This document shows, in pieces, positions 27,601-36,416 of a stretch of 64,000 nt of DNA; the stretch's first letter is position 1; each line of letters opens with the position of its first letter. The translations under genes and the position numbers were made by a program. The DNA is from CBDCHC01 sp965277055 (GTDB lineage: Bacteria; Pseudomonadota; Gammaproteobacteria; PS1; Pseudothioglobaceae): NCBI GenBank assembly GCA_965277055.1, contig OZ255703.1:186001-250000 (forward strand). The letters run 5' to 3'. The notes beneath the pieces were generated by a model. That model was not told where the DNA came from and ran no database searches. It saw only the letters and a list, made by a program, of their open reading frames with translations.

Positions 27601-28731
27601 GAGTTCTAATGCCATTTTCTTAGGAAGTCCGCATTGGTGGAGTTTCAAATATGGTCCACATACAATAACCGAACGACCAGAGTAGTCCACACGCTTACCT
27701 AAAAGATTTTGTCTAAAGCGTCCTTGCTTACCTTTAATCATATCAGCAACTGACTTTAATGGTCTTCTATTATTACCCATTACAGCACGACCACGACGGC
27801 CATTATCAATTAAGCTATCTACTGCTTCTTGTAGCATACGCTTTTCATTTCTAGTAATAATTTCTGGTGCTTCTAAATCAAGAAGTTTAGCTAAACGGTT
27901 ATTTCTGTTAATAACACGACGATAGAGATCATTTAAGTCACTAGTAGCAAAACGACCGCCATCAAGAGGTACTAATGGGCGTAAATCTGGTGGCAGAATT
28001 GGCAATACATTGAGAACCATCCACTCTGGTTTGTTCCCTGCTTTAATAAGTGAATCAATGAGTTTAATACGTTTATTAAGTTTAGTGATTTTGGTTTGTG
28101 ATTTAGTGGTAAGCAAGTCTTCTTTTAACTTCACTTTCTCACTTTCTAACTCCATGCCTTTTAAAATGGTTTCTACTGCTTCAGCGCCCATTTTTGCCTC
28201 AAAGGCATCTTCGCCGTACTCATCAAGTGCATCATAATACATTTCTTCATTCAGTAGTTGCTTTGATAAGAGTGGAGTTGTGCCTGGGTCTGTCACCATA
28301 AATGCCTCAAAATAGAGTACACGCTCTAAATCTTTAAGGGTCATATCCATTAGCAGTCCAAGACGAGATGGGAGTGATTTCAAGTACCAAATATGCGCAA
28401 CGGGTGAAGCTAAATCCACATGTCCCATGCGCTCACGACGTACTTTTGACAAGGTTACTTCAACCCCGCATTTTTCGCAAATAACATTACGGTATTTCAT
28501 TTTTTTGTACTTACCACACAGGCACTCATAGTCTTTCATCGGACCAAAAATCTTCGCACAGAATAAGCCTTCACGTTCTGGCTTAAACGTACGATAGTTA
28601 ATAGTTTCAGGTTTTTTTACTTCACCATACGACCATGAACGAATCATATCAGGAGATGCGAGACCAACACGGATTGCATCAAAATCTTTTTCTTTATTTT
28701 GTTGTTTTAAATTTTCAATTAAATCTTTCAT
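24631..28731 (-). CDS. rpoC: RNA polymerase subunit beta'
   Basis: 1366 residues. It has the N-terminal zinc cluster [23 protein letters not shown] (about 70-92), the catalytic magnesium motif [12 protein letters not shown] near residue 457, the bridge-helix/trigger-loop region [25 protein letters not shown], the second zinc site [13 protein letters not shown], and the C-terminal omega-binding tail. Length is slightly below E. coli (1407). It follows rpoB by 13 bases and ends at the bidirectional terminator. No aberration seen. Confidence 0.98.
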   Translation of the reverse strand: [1366 protein letters not shown]

Positions 28732-28744
28732 TGTTGGTTCCTAA

Positions 28745-31700
28745 TTACTCTTGTTCTAATTCCACATCAATACCGAGTGCTCTAATCTCTTTAAAGAGTA
28801 CATTAAAGCTTTCCGGCATTACTGCTTCTGTTTGGTTATTGCCATCTACAATATTCTTATACATTTTCGCCCTACCTGATACATCATCAGATTTCACAGT
28901 GAGCATTTCACGTAGCGTATGTGCTGCACCATATGCTTCCAATGCCCATACTTCCATCTCACCGAAACGCTGACCACCAAATTGCGCTTTACCACTGAGT
29001 GGTTGTTGTGTGACGAGTGAATATGGCCCTGTAGAACGCGCATGCATCTTATCATCTACTAAGTGATTGAGTTTGAGCATATGCATATACCCCACTGTTA
29101 CCGGACGATCAAATTGTTCACCTGTACGCCCATCGTAGAGGACTGCTTGACCACTAGATGGTAAGTCAGCAAGTTTAAGTAGTTCTTTTACTTCACTTTC
29201 TTTAATACCATCGAATACTGGAGTAGCCATTGGTACACCATTTTCTAGGTTTTTACACAGGGTAATCACTTCATCATCACTGAGGCTAGAAAGCTCTTCT
29301 TTCTTACCATAAGAATTATATACTTTTTCAAGCATATCGCGGAGTTCGCCTACCATTTCTGCACGTTTTGCTACGAGAATATCACCAATTTTATGACCCA
29401 ATCCCTTCGCTGCCCAGCCTAAATGTACTTCTAGTACTTGACCTACATTCATCCGTGAAGGTACCCCAAGTGGGTTGAGTACTACATCTACAGTAGTACC
29501 ATCTTCAAGATATGGCATATCTTCTACAGGAGAAACGCGAGAAATTACTCCTTTGTTTCCGTGACGACCTGCCATCTTATCACCTACTTGTAGCGGCTTA
29601 CGAGTCGCAACATATACTTTCACCATTTTGAGCACACCAGGAGGAAGCTCTGCTCCTTCTTTATTTTTCTCAATTTCTTGTTTTAAGTATTCTTCAAACT
29701 CTTTCTCTTTCGCTTTTACATTTTTAGTATGTGTGGTAATTTTTTTATTTATCGTAGCATCTTCTACCGTGAGTTTGGCAAGCTCTTCATAGCTCAGTGT
29801 TTTCAGAGTTTTTAGGGTAAGTGTATCGCCTTTTTTAATACTCCCACTACCTTTTTTAACGATTTGTGACTTTAATAAGTCCATGATACTTTTTGCAATA
29901 CCCCCTTGGATAATACTAAATTCATCATCAATATCTTTTCTGATTTTCGCTAAACGCGCTTCATCAATGCTGGCAGCTCTAGAATCTTTTGCTACTTTGT
30001 CACGAGTAAAGACTTGCACATCAATCACTACGCCTGATTTAGAGGCACCCATTCTTAATGAACTATCTTTCACATTTCCTGCTTTTTCACCAAAAATAGC
30101 GCGTAATAACTTCTCTTCTGGAGACAGTGCTTGTTCGGTTTTTGGGGTAACTTTACCTACGAGTAAATCACCACCTTTCACACGTGCACCAGTATACACA
30201 ATACCTACTTCATCAAGCTTGGCGAGTGCACTTTCACTGACATTTGGAATATCAGCAGTAATTTCTTCTGGCCCGAGTTTCGTATCACGCGCATAAGCTG
30301 TGAATTCTTCAATATGAATAGTCGTATAACGATCATCTTGCACTACTTTTTCACTGATTAAGATAGAATCTTCAAAGTTATATCCATTCCACGGCATAAA
30401 GGCAATAAACATATTTTGCCCAAGTGCAAGTTCTCCTAAGTCAGTTGATGGACCATCTGCGAGCACATCACCCTTTGCAACTTTATCACCTACTTTTACT
30501 AATACTTTTTGGTTAATACAAGTGTTTTGGTTAGAACGCGCGTATTTAATCAGATTATAAATATCCACACCTAAGCCATCTTTTGCTCCAGTGGTGCGCA
30601 CCACTACACGAGAAGCATCAACTATTTCTACGGTACCTGCGTGTTTAGCCACTACACACACGCGTGAGTCACGTGCAACGACGCGCTCAATCCCAGTACC
30701 TACAAGTGGTTTTTCTGCTTTTAATACCGGTACTGCTTGACGTTGCATATTTGAACCCATAAGCGCCCGGTTTGCATCATCATGCTCTAAAAATGGAATA
30801 AGTGATGCTGCAACTGATGAAATTTGCTTCGAGTCAATATCAATCAGCGTGACATCCTCTTTCATCGCTAAGATAAATTCATTACGGTGACGACAAGACA
30901 CTAAATCTTCTGTTAAGTTGCCTTTGCCATCTAGTTTTGCAGAAGCTTGAGCAATGACTTCATCAATTTCATCAATAGCAGAAATATACTTTACTTCATT
31001 GGTTACTTTACCCTTTGAAACCACCTGATACGGAGTTTCTAAAAAGCCATATTCATTTGTTTTAGAATATACAGCAAGCGTATTAATCAGACCAATATTT
31101 GGACCCTCAGGAGTTTCAATTGGACATAACCTACCATAGTGTGACGGATGTACATCACGCACCTCAAAGCCTGCTCTATCACGGGTAAGACCACCCGGTC
31201 CTAAGGCAGAAATTCTACGTTTATGTGTGATCCCTGAAAGTGGATTTACTTGATCCATAAATTGCGATAACTGACTAGAAGAGAAAAACTCTTTGATCGC
31301 AGCTGAAATTGGCTTAGAGTTGATCACGTCTTGTGGGGTAAGTTCATCAGTTTCAGCTAAGTTTAAGCTCTCTTTTACTACTTTTTCTACACGTGCTAGT
31401 CCGATTCTAAATTGATTTTCAATCATTTCACCAATCGCACGCACCCTTCTATTTGCAAGCGTATCAACATCATCAACTATGTCTAAGCCATTTTTCACAT
31501 CAATGAGTTTATTAATTACATTGATAATGTCTTCATTGGTTAATAGGAGGCTAGAATTTTCATCACCAAGACCTAAGCGACGATTGAGTTTCATGCGTCC
31601 TACTTTTGATAAGTCATAGCGCGTACCAGCGAAGAATAAGTTTTTAAAAAGCGAGTTGACCGCTTCTTCAGTAGCTGGCTCACCCGGGCGCATCACATGA

Positions 31701-32818
31701 TAAATAGACACCCGAGCTTCTAATTCTGTGCTAGTTTCATCTAAACGTAGAGTATCACTAATATATGCACCACTATTCACATCATTAATATTCAAAATAG
31801 CAATTGATTTAATGCTATGCTCTTTAAATAAAGCAAGTATTTCTTCTGTGATTTGCGTATTGGCAGCAACTAAAATTTCACCAGTAGATTTATCAATAAT
31901 ATCTTTGGCAAGCGTTTTACCATACAAATACTCAAGATCTGGGCTCAGTGCTGTAATATTACGCTCTATTAAAATTTTGGTATGTTTTGTCGTAATACGA
32001 CGACCCTTCTCAACAATAACCTCTTTACCATGTTTAATATCAAACTCAGCAATCGTACCTCTCATGTTCTCAATATCTAGAGCGATATCACATGTTTTTG
32101 CTTTGAGTTTTACCTCAAGATTTTCATAAAACATGGTCAATATAGTGCTACTATCATAGCCCATTGCACGTAGGAGTGAAGTGATTGGTAATTTACGACG
32201 ACGGTCTATGCGCACATAAAGATGATCATGATGATCAAACTCAAAATCTAACCACGAACCGCGATAAGGGATAATACGAGATGAAAATAACGTCTTACCA
32301 GAACTATGTGTTTTACCTTTATCGTGTTCAAAAATAACCCCCGGAGAACGGTGAAGTTGGGAAACAACTACCCGCTCAGTACCATTAATAACAAAGGTAC
32401 CAGTATCCGTCATAATTGGTAATGTACCCATGTACACTTCTTCTTCAATTACTTGTTTTACTTTACGTTTTTTCTTTAAGATTGAGCCATTTTTATCGAA
32501 TAAAACGAGGTTGAGTTTAACACGTAAGATACAAGAATACGTAACGCCTCTTAATTTACACTCCTCAACATTAAATTTCGGTTTTTCTAGCGTGTAATCA
32601 ACATACTCAATTTCAGCATACCCATTAATTGCAGTAATAGGAAAAAATGATTGTAAGACTGCATGAAGTCCTAAATCATCTTTATTTTTAATATCTTTTT
32701 GGATAAATTCATTAAATGAATTGATTTGAATTGCTAATAAATCTGGCTCTTTTTCAATTGAAGTTTTAGAGCTAAAGTTATTTCTAATGCGTTTTTTTTC
32801 AGTTAACGAGTAAGTCAT
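28745..32818 (-). CDS. rpoB: RNA polymerase subunit beta
   Basis: 1357 residues (E. coli 1342). It contains the rifampicin pocket SQLSQFMDQVNPLSGITHKRRISALGPGGL, RPIETPEGPNIGLIN-type CPIETPEGPNIGLIN, GDKMAGRHGNKGVISR, and the C-terminal GKAQFGGQRFGEMEVWALEAYGAAHTL. The visible rifampicin-cluster residues (Q, D, H, R, S, L) are those of susceptible enzymes. It is preceded by an attenuator-like hairpin after rplL. Confidence 0.98.
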   Translation of the reverse strand: MTYSLTEKKRIRNNFSSKTSIEKEPDLLAIQINSFNEFIQKDIKNKDDLGLHAVLQSFFPITAINGYAEIEYVDYTLEKPKFNVEECKLRGVTYSCILRVKLNLVLFDKNGSILKKKRKVKQVIEEEVYMGTLPIMTDTGTFVINGTERVVVSQLHRSPGVIFEHDKGKTHSSGKTLFSSRIIPYRGSWLDFEFDHHDHLYVRIDRRRKLPITSLLRAMGYDSSTILTMFYENLEVKLKAKTCDIALDIENMRGTIAEFDIKHGKEVIVEKGRRITTKHTKILIERNITALSPDLEYLYGKTLAKDIIDKSTGEILVAANTQITEEILALFKEHSIKSIAILNINDVNSGAYISDTLRLDETSTELEARVSIYHVMRPGEPATEEAVNSLFKNLFFAGTRYDLSKVGRMKLNRRLGLGDENSSLLLTNEDIINVINKLIDVKNGLDIVDDVDTLANRRVRAIGEMIENQFRIGLARVEKVVKESLNLAETDELTPQDVINSKPISAAIKEFFSSSQLSQFMDQVNPLSGITHKRRISALGPGGLTRDRAGFEVRDVHPSHYGRLCPIETPEGPNIGLINTLAVYSKTNEYGFLETPYQVVSKGKVTNEVKYISAIDEIDEVIAQASAKLDGKGNLTEDLVSCRHRNEFILAMKEDVTLIDIDSKQISSVAASLIPFLEHDDANRALMGSNMQRQAVPVLKAEKPLVGTGIERVVARDSRVCVVAKHAGTVEIVDASRVVVRTTGAKDGLGVDIYNLIKYARSNQNTCINQKVLVKVGDKVAKGDVLADGPSTDLGELALGQNMFIAFMPWNGYNFEDSILISEKVVQDDRYTTIHIEEFTAYARDTKLGPEEITADIPNVSESALAKLDEVGIVYTGARVKGGDLLVGKVTPKTEQALSPEEKLLRAIFGEKAGNVKDSSLRMGASKSGVVIDVQVFTRDKVAKDSRAASIDEARLAKIRKDIDDEFSIIQGGIAKSIMDLLKSQIVKKGSGSIKKGDTLTLKTLKTLSYEELAKLTVEDATINKKITTHTKNVKAKEKEFEEYLKQEIEKNKEGAELPPGVLKMVKVYVATRKPLQVGDKMAGRHGNKGVISRVSPVEDMPYLEDGTTVDVVLNPLGVPSRMNVGQVLEVHLGWAAKGLGHKIGDILVAKRAEMVGELRDMLEKVYNSYGKKEELSSLSDDEVITLCKNLENGVPMATPVFDGIKESEVKELLKLADLPSSGQAVLYDGRTGEQFDRPVTVGYMHMLKLNHLVDDKMHARSTGPYSLVTQQPLSGKAQFGGQRFGEMEVWALEAYGAAHTLREMLTVKSDDVSGRAKMYKNIVDGNNQTEAVMPESFNVLFKEIRALGIDVELEQE

Positions 32819-32892
32819 TTAATGCCTCAAAAAATATTACGTTTTTAGTATTTTTCAATAGTATATTTACTACTAGTGAAAAAATGAAACGC

Positions 32893-32920
32893 CAAAATCC
32901 CCAAAAATAAGGGGATTTTG
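32893..32920 (-). terminator. Hairpin between rplL and rpoB (partial terminator/processing site)
   Basis: A perfect 10-bp stem, CAAAATCCCC and GGGGATTTTG, with an 8-base loop, in the 140-base rplL-rpoB gap. In E. coli this gap holds a partial terminator and an RNase III site that sets rpoBC at a fraction of ribosomal protein expression; a similar role is likely. Confidence 0.8.
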
Positions 32921-32958
32921 ACTTAAGAATTTACCAGAAATTCTATACTGCTAAAGTA

Positions 32959-33339
32959 TTACTTAAGCTCAACAGAAGCACCAGCTTCTTCAAGTTGTTT
33001 CTTAATATCTTCAGCCTCTTCTTTGCTTGCAGCTTCTTTAATAGTTGATGGAACACCTTCAACCATATCTTTGGCTTCTTTCAAACCAAGACCAGTGATG
33101 CCACGAACTACTTTGATGACACCAACTTTCTTCTCACCGAAGCTAGTTAATACCACATCAAATTCAGTTTTCTCTTCAACAGCATCACCCGCATCACCGC
33201 CAGCAGCAGCAACAGGAGCAGCAGCAACAGCTGCAGCACTTACACCGAATTTTTCTTCCATTGCAGAAACAAGTTCTACCACATCCATTACTGACATATC
33301 AGCAATAGCATTTAAAATATCTTCATTAGATAACGCCAT
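32959..33339 (-). CDS. rplL: Ribosomal protein L7/L12
   Basis: 126 residues. N-terminal dimerisation region (ILNAIADMSVMDVVELVSAMEEKFGVSAAA), an alanine-rich hinge with PVAAAGGDAGDAVEEKTEF, and the factor-binding domain KVGVIKVVRGITGLGLKEAKDMVEGVPSTIKE. It recruits translation factors to the ribosomal stalk. It is cotranscribed with rplJ. Confidence 0.97.
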   Translation of the reverse strand: MALSNEDILNAIADMSVMDVVELVSAMEEKFGVSAAAVAAAPVAAAGGDAGDAVEEKTEFDVVLTSFGEKKVGVIKVVRGITGLGLKEAKDMVEGVPSTIKEAASKEEAEDIKKQLEEAGASVELK

Positions 33340-33360
33340 GATATTTCTCCTATTAAAAGT

Positions 33361-33882
33361 TTATTGTTTAGAGTCACGAACAGCTGCAACAACACGAGTA
33401 ACTTTAGTTGGAATCTCATTTAGAGTTCTTGCAAGTTTCTCAGTTGGAGCGAGCATAAGTGCCATAAGCATACTAATAGCTTGATCTTTAGTCGGTAAGT
33501 CAGCGATTCGTTTGAGCTCATTGCTATCTACAAATTCACCTGTTACCCCAAGACCTTTCACTACTAAATCTTCGTTGTCTTTCATAAAATCTTTAAAGAC
33601 ACGTGCAACCGCACCTGGATCTTCATTTGAAAATCCAAGCACTACAGGACCTGTGAGAATGTCCATAACACATTCACAATCAGTACCTTCAATTGCTTTC
33701 TTTGCTAAAGTATTTTTGACAACCTGTAAGGTTACGTCATTATCTCTTGCAAGGATACGAAGACTGGTCATTTGCTCAACGCTAAGTCCGCGATACTCGG
33801 CAACACCAACAGAAATAGCATCTTTTGCAATGCCATTTACCTGTTCAACGACTGCCTTTTTTGCTTCAAAGCTTAAAGCCAT
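33361..33882 (-). CDS. rplJ: Ribosomal protein L10
   Basis: 173 residues from the ATG at 33882 (MALSFEAKKAVVEQV), preceded by GGAG; further upstream in-frame ATGs lie in the leader and do not fit the family. It contains GVAEYRGLSVEQMTSLR and VVKNTLAKKAIEGTD. L10 anchors L7/L12 on the stalk, and the L10-L12 complex represses its own mRNA. Confidence 0.96.
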   Translation of the reverse strand: MALSFEAKKAVVEQVNGIAKDAISVGVAEYRGLSVEQMTSLRILARDNDVTLQVVKNTLAKKAIEGTDCECVMDILTGPVVLGFSNEDPGAVARVFKDFMKDNEDLVVKGLGVTGEFVDSNELKRIADLPTKDQAISMLMALMLAPTEKLARTLNEIPTKVTRVVAAVRDSKQ

Positions 33883-34111
33883 AAGACTCTCCAAAATAGT
33901 AACATAAGAAAGCACCTTTAATGCTTTCGCCATATTGAGTTATGCGTAACATATATCACATTACTACATTTCTCCTGCGTAGGATATTAAGCTAATGCAC
34001 TACCACTCTACATTACCTCCTACGGTCTTTGGAGTCACTCTCAAAGTGGGTACTACATTCACTTCTCAATATGACTCACAAATTCTTTTGATGCCTAAGC
34101 ATCAGTGTTTT
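33883..34111 (-). promoter_or_regulatory. rplJ leader, candidate L10(L12)4 autoregulation site
   Basis: The 229-base gap between rplA and rplJ holds paired segments on the minus strand: CGTAGGA and TCCTACG enclose about 40 bases, and GAAAGCA and TGCTTTC form a hairpin just ahead of the rplJ ribosome binding site. A small hairpin TGATGC-TTAG-GCATCA follows the rplA stop. Location and pairing match the known L10 leader; the exact kink-turn cannot be confirmed by eye. Confidence 0.65.
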
Positions 34112-34801
34112 TTAACTTTCTATGCTTGCTAAATCAATTGCAATACCTGCACCCATCGTGGATGAAATAGAAAGTTTTTGTACATACGTACCTTTAGCAG
34201 AACTTGGTTTGGCTTTTTTCACAGCATCAATTACCGCAGCGATATTTGCTGCTAATTCTGCCTCAGAAAACGAAGCCTTACCTACACCTGCATGAATAAT
34301 GCCTGCCTTATCATTACGGTAACGTACTTGCCCTGATTTAGCATTTTTTACCGCAGTTTCTACATCCATAGAAACAGTGCCTACTTTCGGGTTAGGCATT
34401 AAGCCACGTGGACCAAGTAATTGTCCTAAACGACCTACTACACCCATCGCATCAGGTGAAGCAATAACCGTATCAAAGTTTAAATCACCATCTTGCATGA
34501 GCTTCATGAGGTCTTCCATACCAACCTCATCAGCACCAGCAGCTTGTGCTTTTTCTACATTATCGCCAGTGGTAAATACTGCTACCCGCACTTTTTTGCC
34601 AGTACCTGCTGGTAACACCACACTACCACGTACGTTTTGGTCAGATTTCTTAGCATCAATACCTAAGTTAATTGCCACTTCAATGGTTTCATCAAATTTT
34701 GCAGTTGCACACTCTTTAACTAATGTGAGTGCATCAGTGAGTGCATATTTTTTGTTAGAATCTACTTTATCAGCAAATGCTTGTTGTCTGTTTGTTGCCA
34801 T
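34112..34801 (-). CDS. rplA: Ribosomal protein L1
   Basis: 229 residues from the ATG at 34801 (MATNRQQAFADKVD). It contains VEVAINLGIDAKKSDQNVRGSVVLPAGTGK-type sequence, GRLGQLLGPRGLMPNPKVGTVS and GQVRYRNDKAGIIHAGVGK, the L1 signatures. It forms the L1 stalk and represses rplKA translation. It starts one base after the rplK stop. Confidence 0.97.
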   Translation of the reverse strand: MATNRQQAFADKVDSNKKYALTDALTLVKECATAKFDETIEVAINLGIDAKKSDQNVRGSVVLPAGTGKKVRVAVFTTGDNVEKAQAAGADEVGMEDLMKLMQDGDLNFDTVIASPDAMGVVGRLGQLLGPRGLMPNPKVGTVSMDVETAVKNAKSGQVRYRNDKAGIIHAGVGKASFSEAELAANIAAVIDAVKKAKPSSAKGTYVQKLSISSTMGAGIAIDLASIES

Positions 34802-34802
34802 G

Positions 34803-35231
34803 TTATCCCTCCACTGTGATGCCCATCGCACGTGCGGTACCTGCGATGATATTTACTGCTGCATCTAAATCATTTGCATTTAAATCTTTCATTTTTATGG
34901 TAGCAATTTCTTCAAGTTGTGCACGCGTAATAGAGCCTACTTTGTCAGTATGTGGCACACTTGAACCTTTTTTAATACCAGTAGTCTTTAAAATTAAGGT
35001 TGAAGCAGGTGGGGTTTTCGTAATAAAAGTAAAGCTTTTATCACTATATACTGTGATTACTACAGGAACTGGCATATCTTTATCAATATTAGTAGTTGCT
35101 GCATTAAATGCTTTACAAAATTCCATGATGTTTACCCCATGTTGACCCAATGCCGGACCAACAGGAGGTGAAGGATTTGCAGATTGAGCTGGAACCTGCA
35201 GTTTAATATAGCTCTCAATTTTTTTTGCCAT
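34803..35231 (-). CDS. rplK: Ribosomal protein L11
   Basis: 142 residues from the ATG at 35231 (MAKKIESYIKLQVPAQSANPSPPVGPALGQHGVNIMEFCKAFN). This start has GGAG just upstream; an ATG four codons earlier is less plausible. The PPVGPALGQ motif and C-terminal VNIIAGTARAMGITVEG are diagnostic. L11 binds the GTPase-centre RNA. Confidence 0.97.
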   Translation of the reverse strand: MAKKIESYIKLQVPAQSANPSPPVGPALGQHGVNIMEFCKAFNAATTNIDKDMPVPVVITVYSDKSFTFITKTPPASTLILKTTGIKKGSSVPHTDKVGSITRAQLEEIATIKMKDLNANDLDAAVNIIAGTARAMGITVEG

Positions 35232-35309
35232 GTGTGTCTCCAAATGGGTGCAAACGGCCTTCGCCTCCCCGATAATTGCAACTCATTAAGAATTGCACCA
35301 TTCTCAAAT
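35232..35309 (-). promoter_or_regulatory. nusG-rplK gap, possible L1 repressor site
   Basis: The 78-base leader of rplK includes GGTGCAAT and GTTGCAAT direct repeats followed by a G-rich stretch with GGGGAGGCGAAGG and TTTGCACCC able to pair. In E. coli, L1 binds the rplK leader to repress rplKA. The structure is suggestive only. Confidence 0.35.
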
Positions 35310-35846
35310 CTATACTAATTTATCAATTTGAGTAAATTCTAAATCTACTGTAGAAGTTCTACCAAAAATCATAACTTCTACTTTAATAATACTTTTCTCG
35401 TAATCTACACTTTGAATCGTGCCGTTAAATTCATTAAACGGACCATCTGTAATCAACACCTCTTCACCAATTTGATATGCTACTTTTGGTTTTGGTGCAT
35501 CTTCGCCATCAGCAACACGTGCCAAAACTTTATCTACTTCTTTTTGGCTAATTGGGCTTGGTTTACCTGAAACCCCACCAATAAAGCCAATCACATTCTC
35601 AGTATTATTTACTACGAGCCATGAAGTATCATTAATTTGCATATTAATGAGCATATAGCCTGGGAAGAATTTACGCTCTGCAGTTTTTTTCTTACCACTT
35701 TTGAGCTCAACTACCTGCTCAGTAGGTATTAATATATCATCAATATCAGCACGCACACCAGCACGCTCAGCATTATTATAAATTGCTTGTTTTACTTTTG
35801 CTTCAAAGCCATTTCTTGCATGGAGCACATACCATCTTTTTGCCAT
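35310..35846 (-). CDS. nusG: Transcription termination/antitermination factor NusG
   Basis: 178 residues from the ATG at 35846 (MAKRWYVLHARNGFEAKVKQAI). NGN domain with FFPGYMLINMQIND and FIGG near 95, then the KOW domain with GEEVLITDGPFNEFNGTIQSVDYEKSIIKVEVMIFGRTSTVDLEFTQIDKL. It couples RNA polymerase to Rho and the ribosome. It starts 8 bases after secE. Confidence 0.96.
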   Translation of the reverse strand: MAKRWYVLHARNGFEAKVKQAIYNNAERAGVRADIDDILIPTEQVVELKSGKKKTAERKFFPGYMLINMQINDTSWLVVNNTENVIGFIGGVSGKPSPISQKEVDKVLARVADGEDAPKPKVAYQIGEEVLITDGPFNEFNGTIQSVDYEKSIIKVEVMIFGRTSTVDLEFTQIDKLV

Positions 35847-35854
35847 GATATTCC

Positions 35855-36220
35855 TTACCAACCCATGATGAGTTCAACGATGAATGTCCAAAATGCATCC
35901 ACCAACCATAAGAAAATTGCCACAATAAATACTGCCACAATTACAATTCCAGTAGTACGGACAATTTCATTTTTAGTGCGCCATACGACCTTTTTAAGTT
36001 CAATACGTGTTTGAATCATGAAGTTTCTAAACTCTTTACCTTTTTCAGAGTTGATAAACACTAATCCTGCAACCACAGTCCCTACCAGTAATACCATTAC
36101 CTTATAGAGAAGAGTGCCCAATTGTAATGGGTCAATATAAAATATTGCTAGTGATGCAACAAAAATTGCAATCGCCAACACACTGCCCATACTGCTTGCA
36201 GATTTTGTTTCTGCTTTCAT
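35855..36220 (-). CDS. secE: Preprotein translocase subunit SecE
   Basis: 121 residues with three hydrophobic segments (two N-terminal, one C-terminal), the gammaproteobacterial long form. The conserved amphipathic region is FRNFMIQTRIELKKVVWRTKNEIVRTTGIVIV (about 65-96), followed by the essential membrane helix. It forms the SecYEG channel. Confidence 0.95.
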   Translation of the reverse strand: MKAETKSASSMGSVLAIAIFVASLAIFYIDPLQLGTLLYKVMVLLVGTVVAGLVFINSEKGKEFRNFMIQTRIELKKVVWRTKNEIVRTTGIVIVAVFIVAIFLWLVDAFWTFIVELIMGW

Positions 36221-36263
36221 ATTTCAACCTTAAATAAATTATATAAAGTACTGCTTAACCATG

Positions 36264-36339
36264 TGGCAGGTCAGGAGGGACTCGAACCCCCAACCTGCGG
36301 TTTTGGAGACCGCTGCTCTACCAATTGAGCCACTGACCT
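36264..36339 (-). tRNA. trpT: tRNA-Trp (anticodon CCA)
   Basis: 76 nt with encoded CCA. Acceptor AGGTCAG pairs with CTGACCT; anticodon stem CGGTC-loop-GACCG-like with CTCCAAA loop giving CCA; T-arm GGTTCGAGTCC. It lies between tuf and secE as in E. coli. Confidence 0.96.
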
Positions 36340-36366
36340 AAAGCATAACACGTTATAAAACAACAA

Positions 36367-36398
36367 AACCTAGACAGAAATTTCTTTCTATCTAGGTT
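36367..36398 (-). terminator. Terminator downstream of tuf
   Basis: On the minus strand, AACCTAGA and TCTAGGTT pair as an outer stem, extended by AGAAA/TTTCT, with T-rich sequence TTTTGTTGTTTT following. It lies 18 bases after the tuf stop and separates the tRNA-tuf unit from tRNA-Trp/secE. Confidence 0.8.
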
Positions 36399-36416
36399 CA
36401 TAATTTTGGCTCTATC

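Noticed and set aside
33883..34111. Small peptide gene in the rplA-rplJ gap
   Set aside because: The gap is better explained by the L10 leader; the in-frame ATGs upstream of rplJ lack binding sites.
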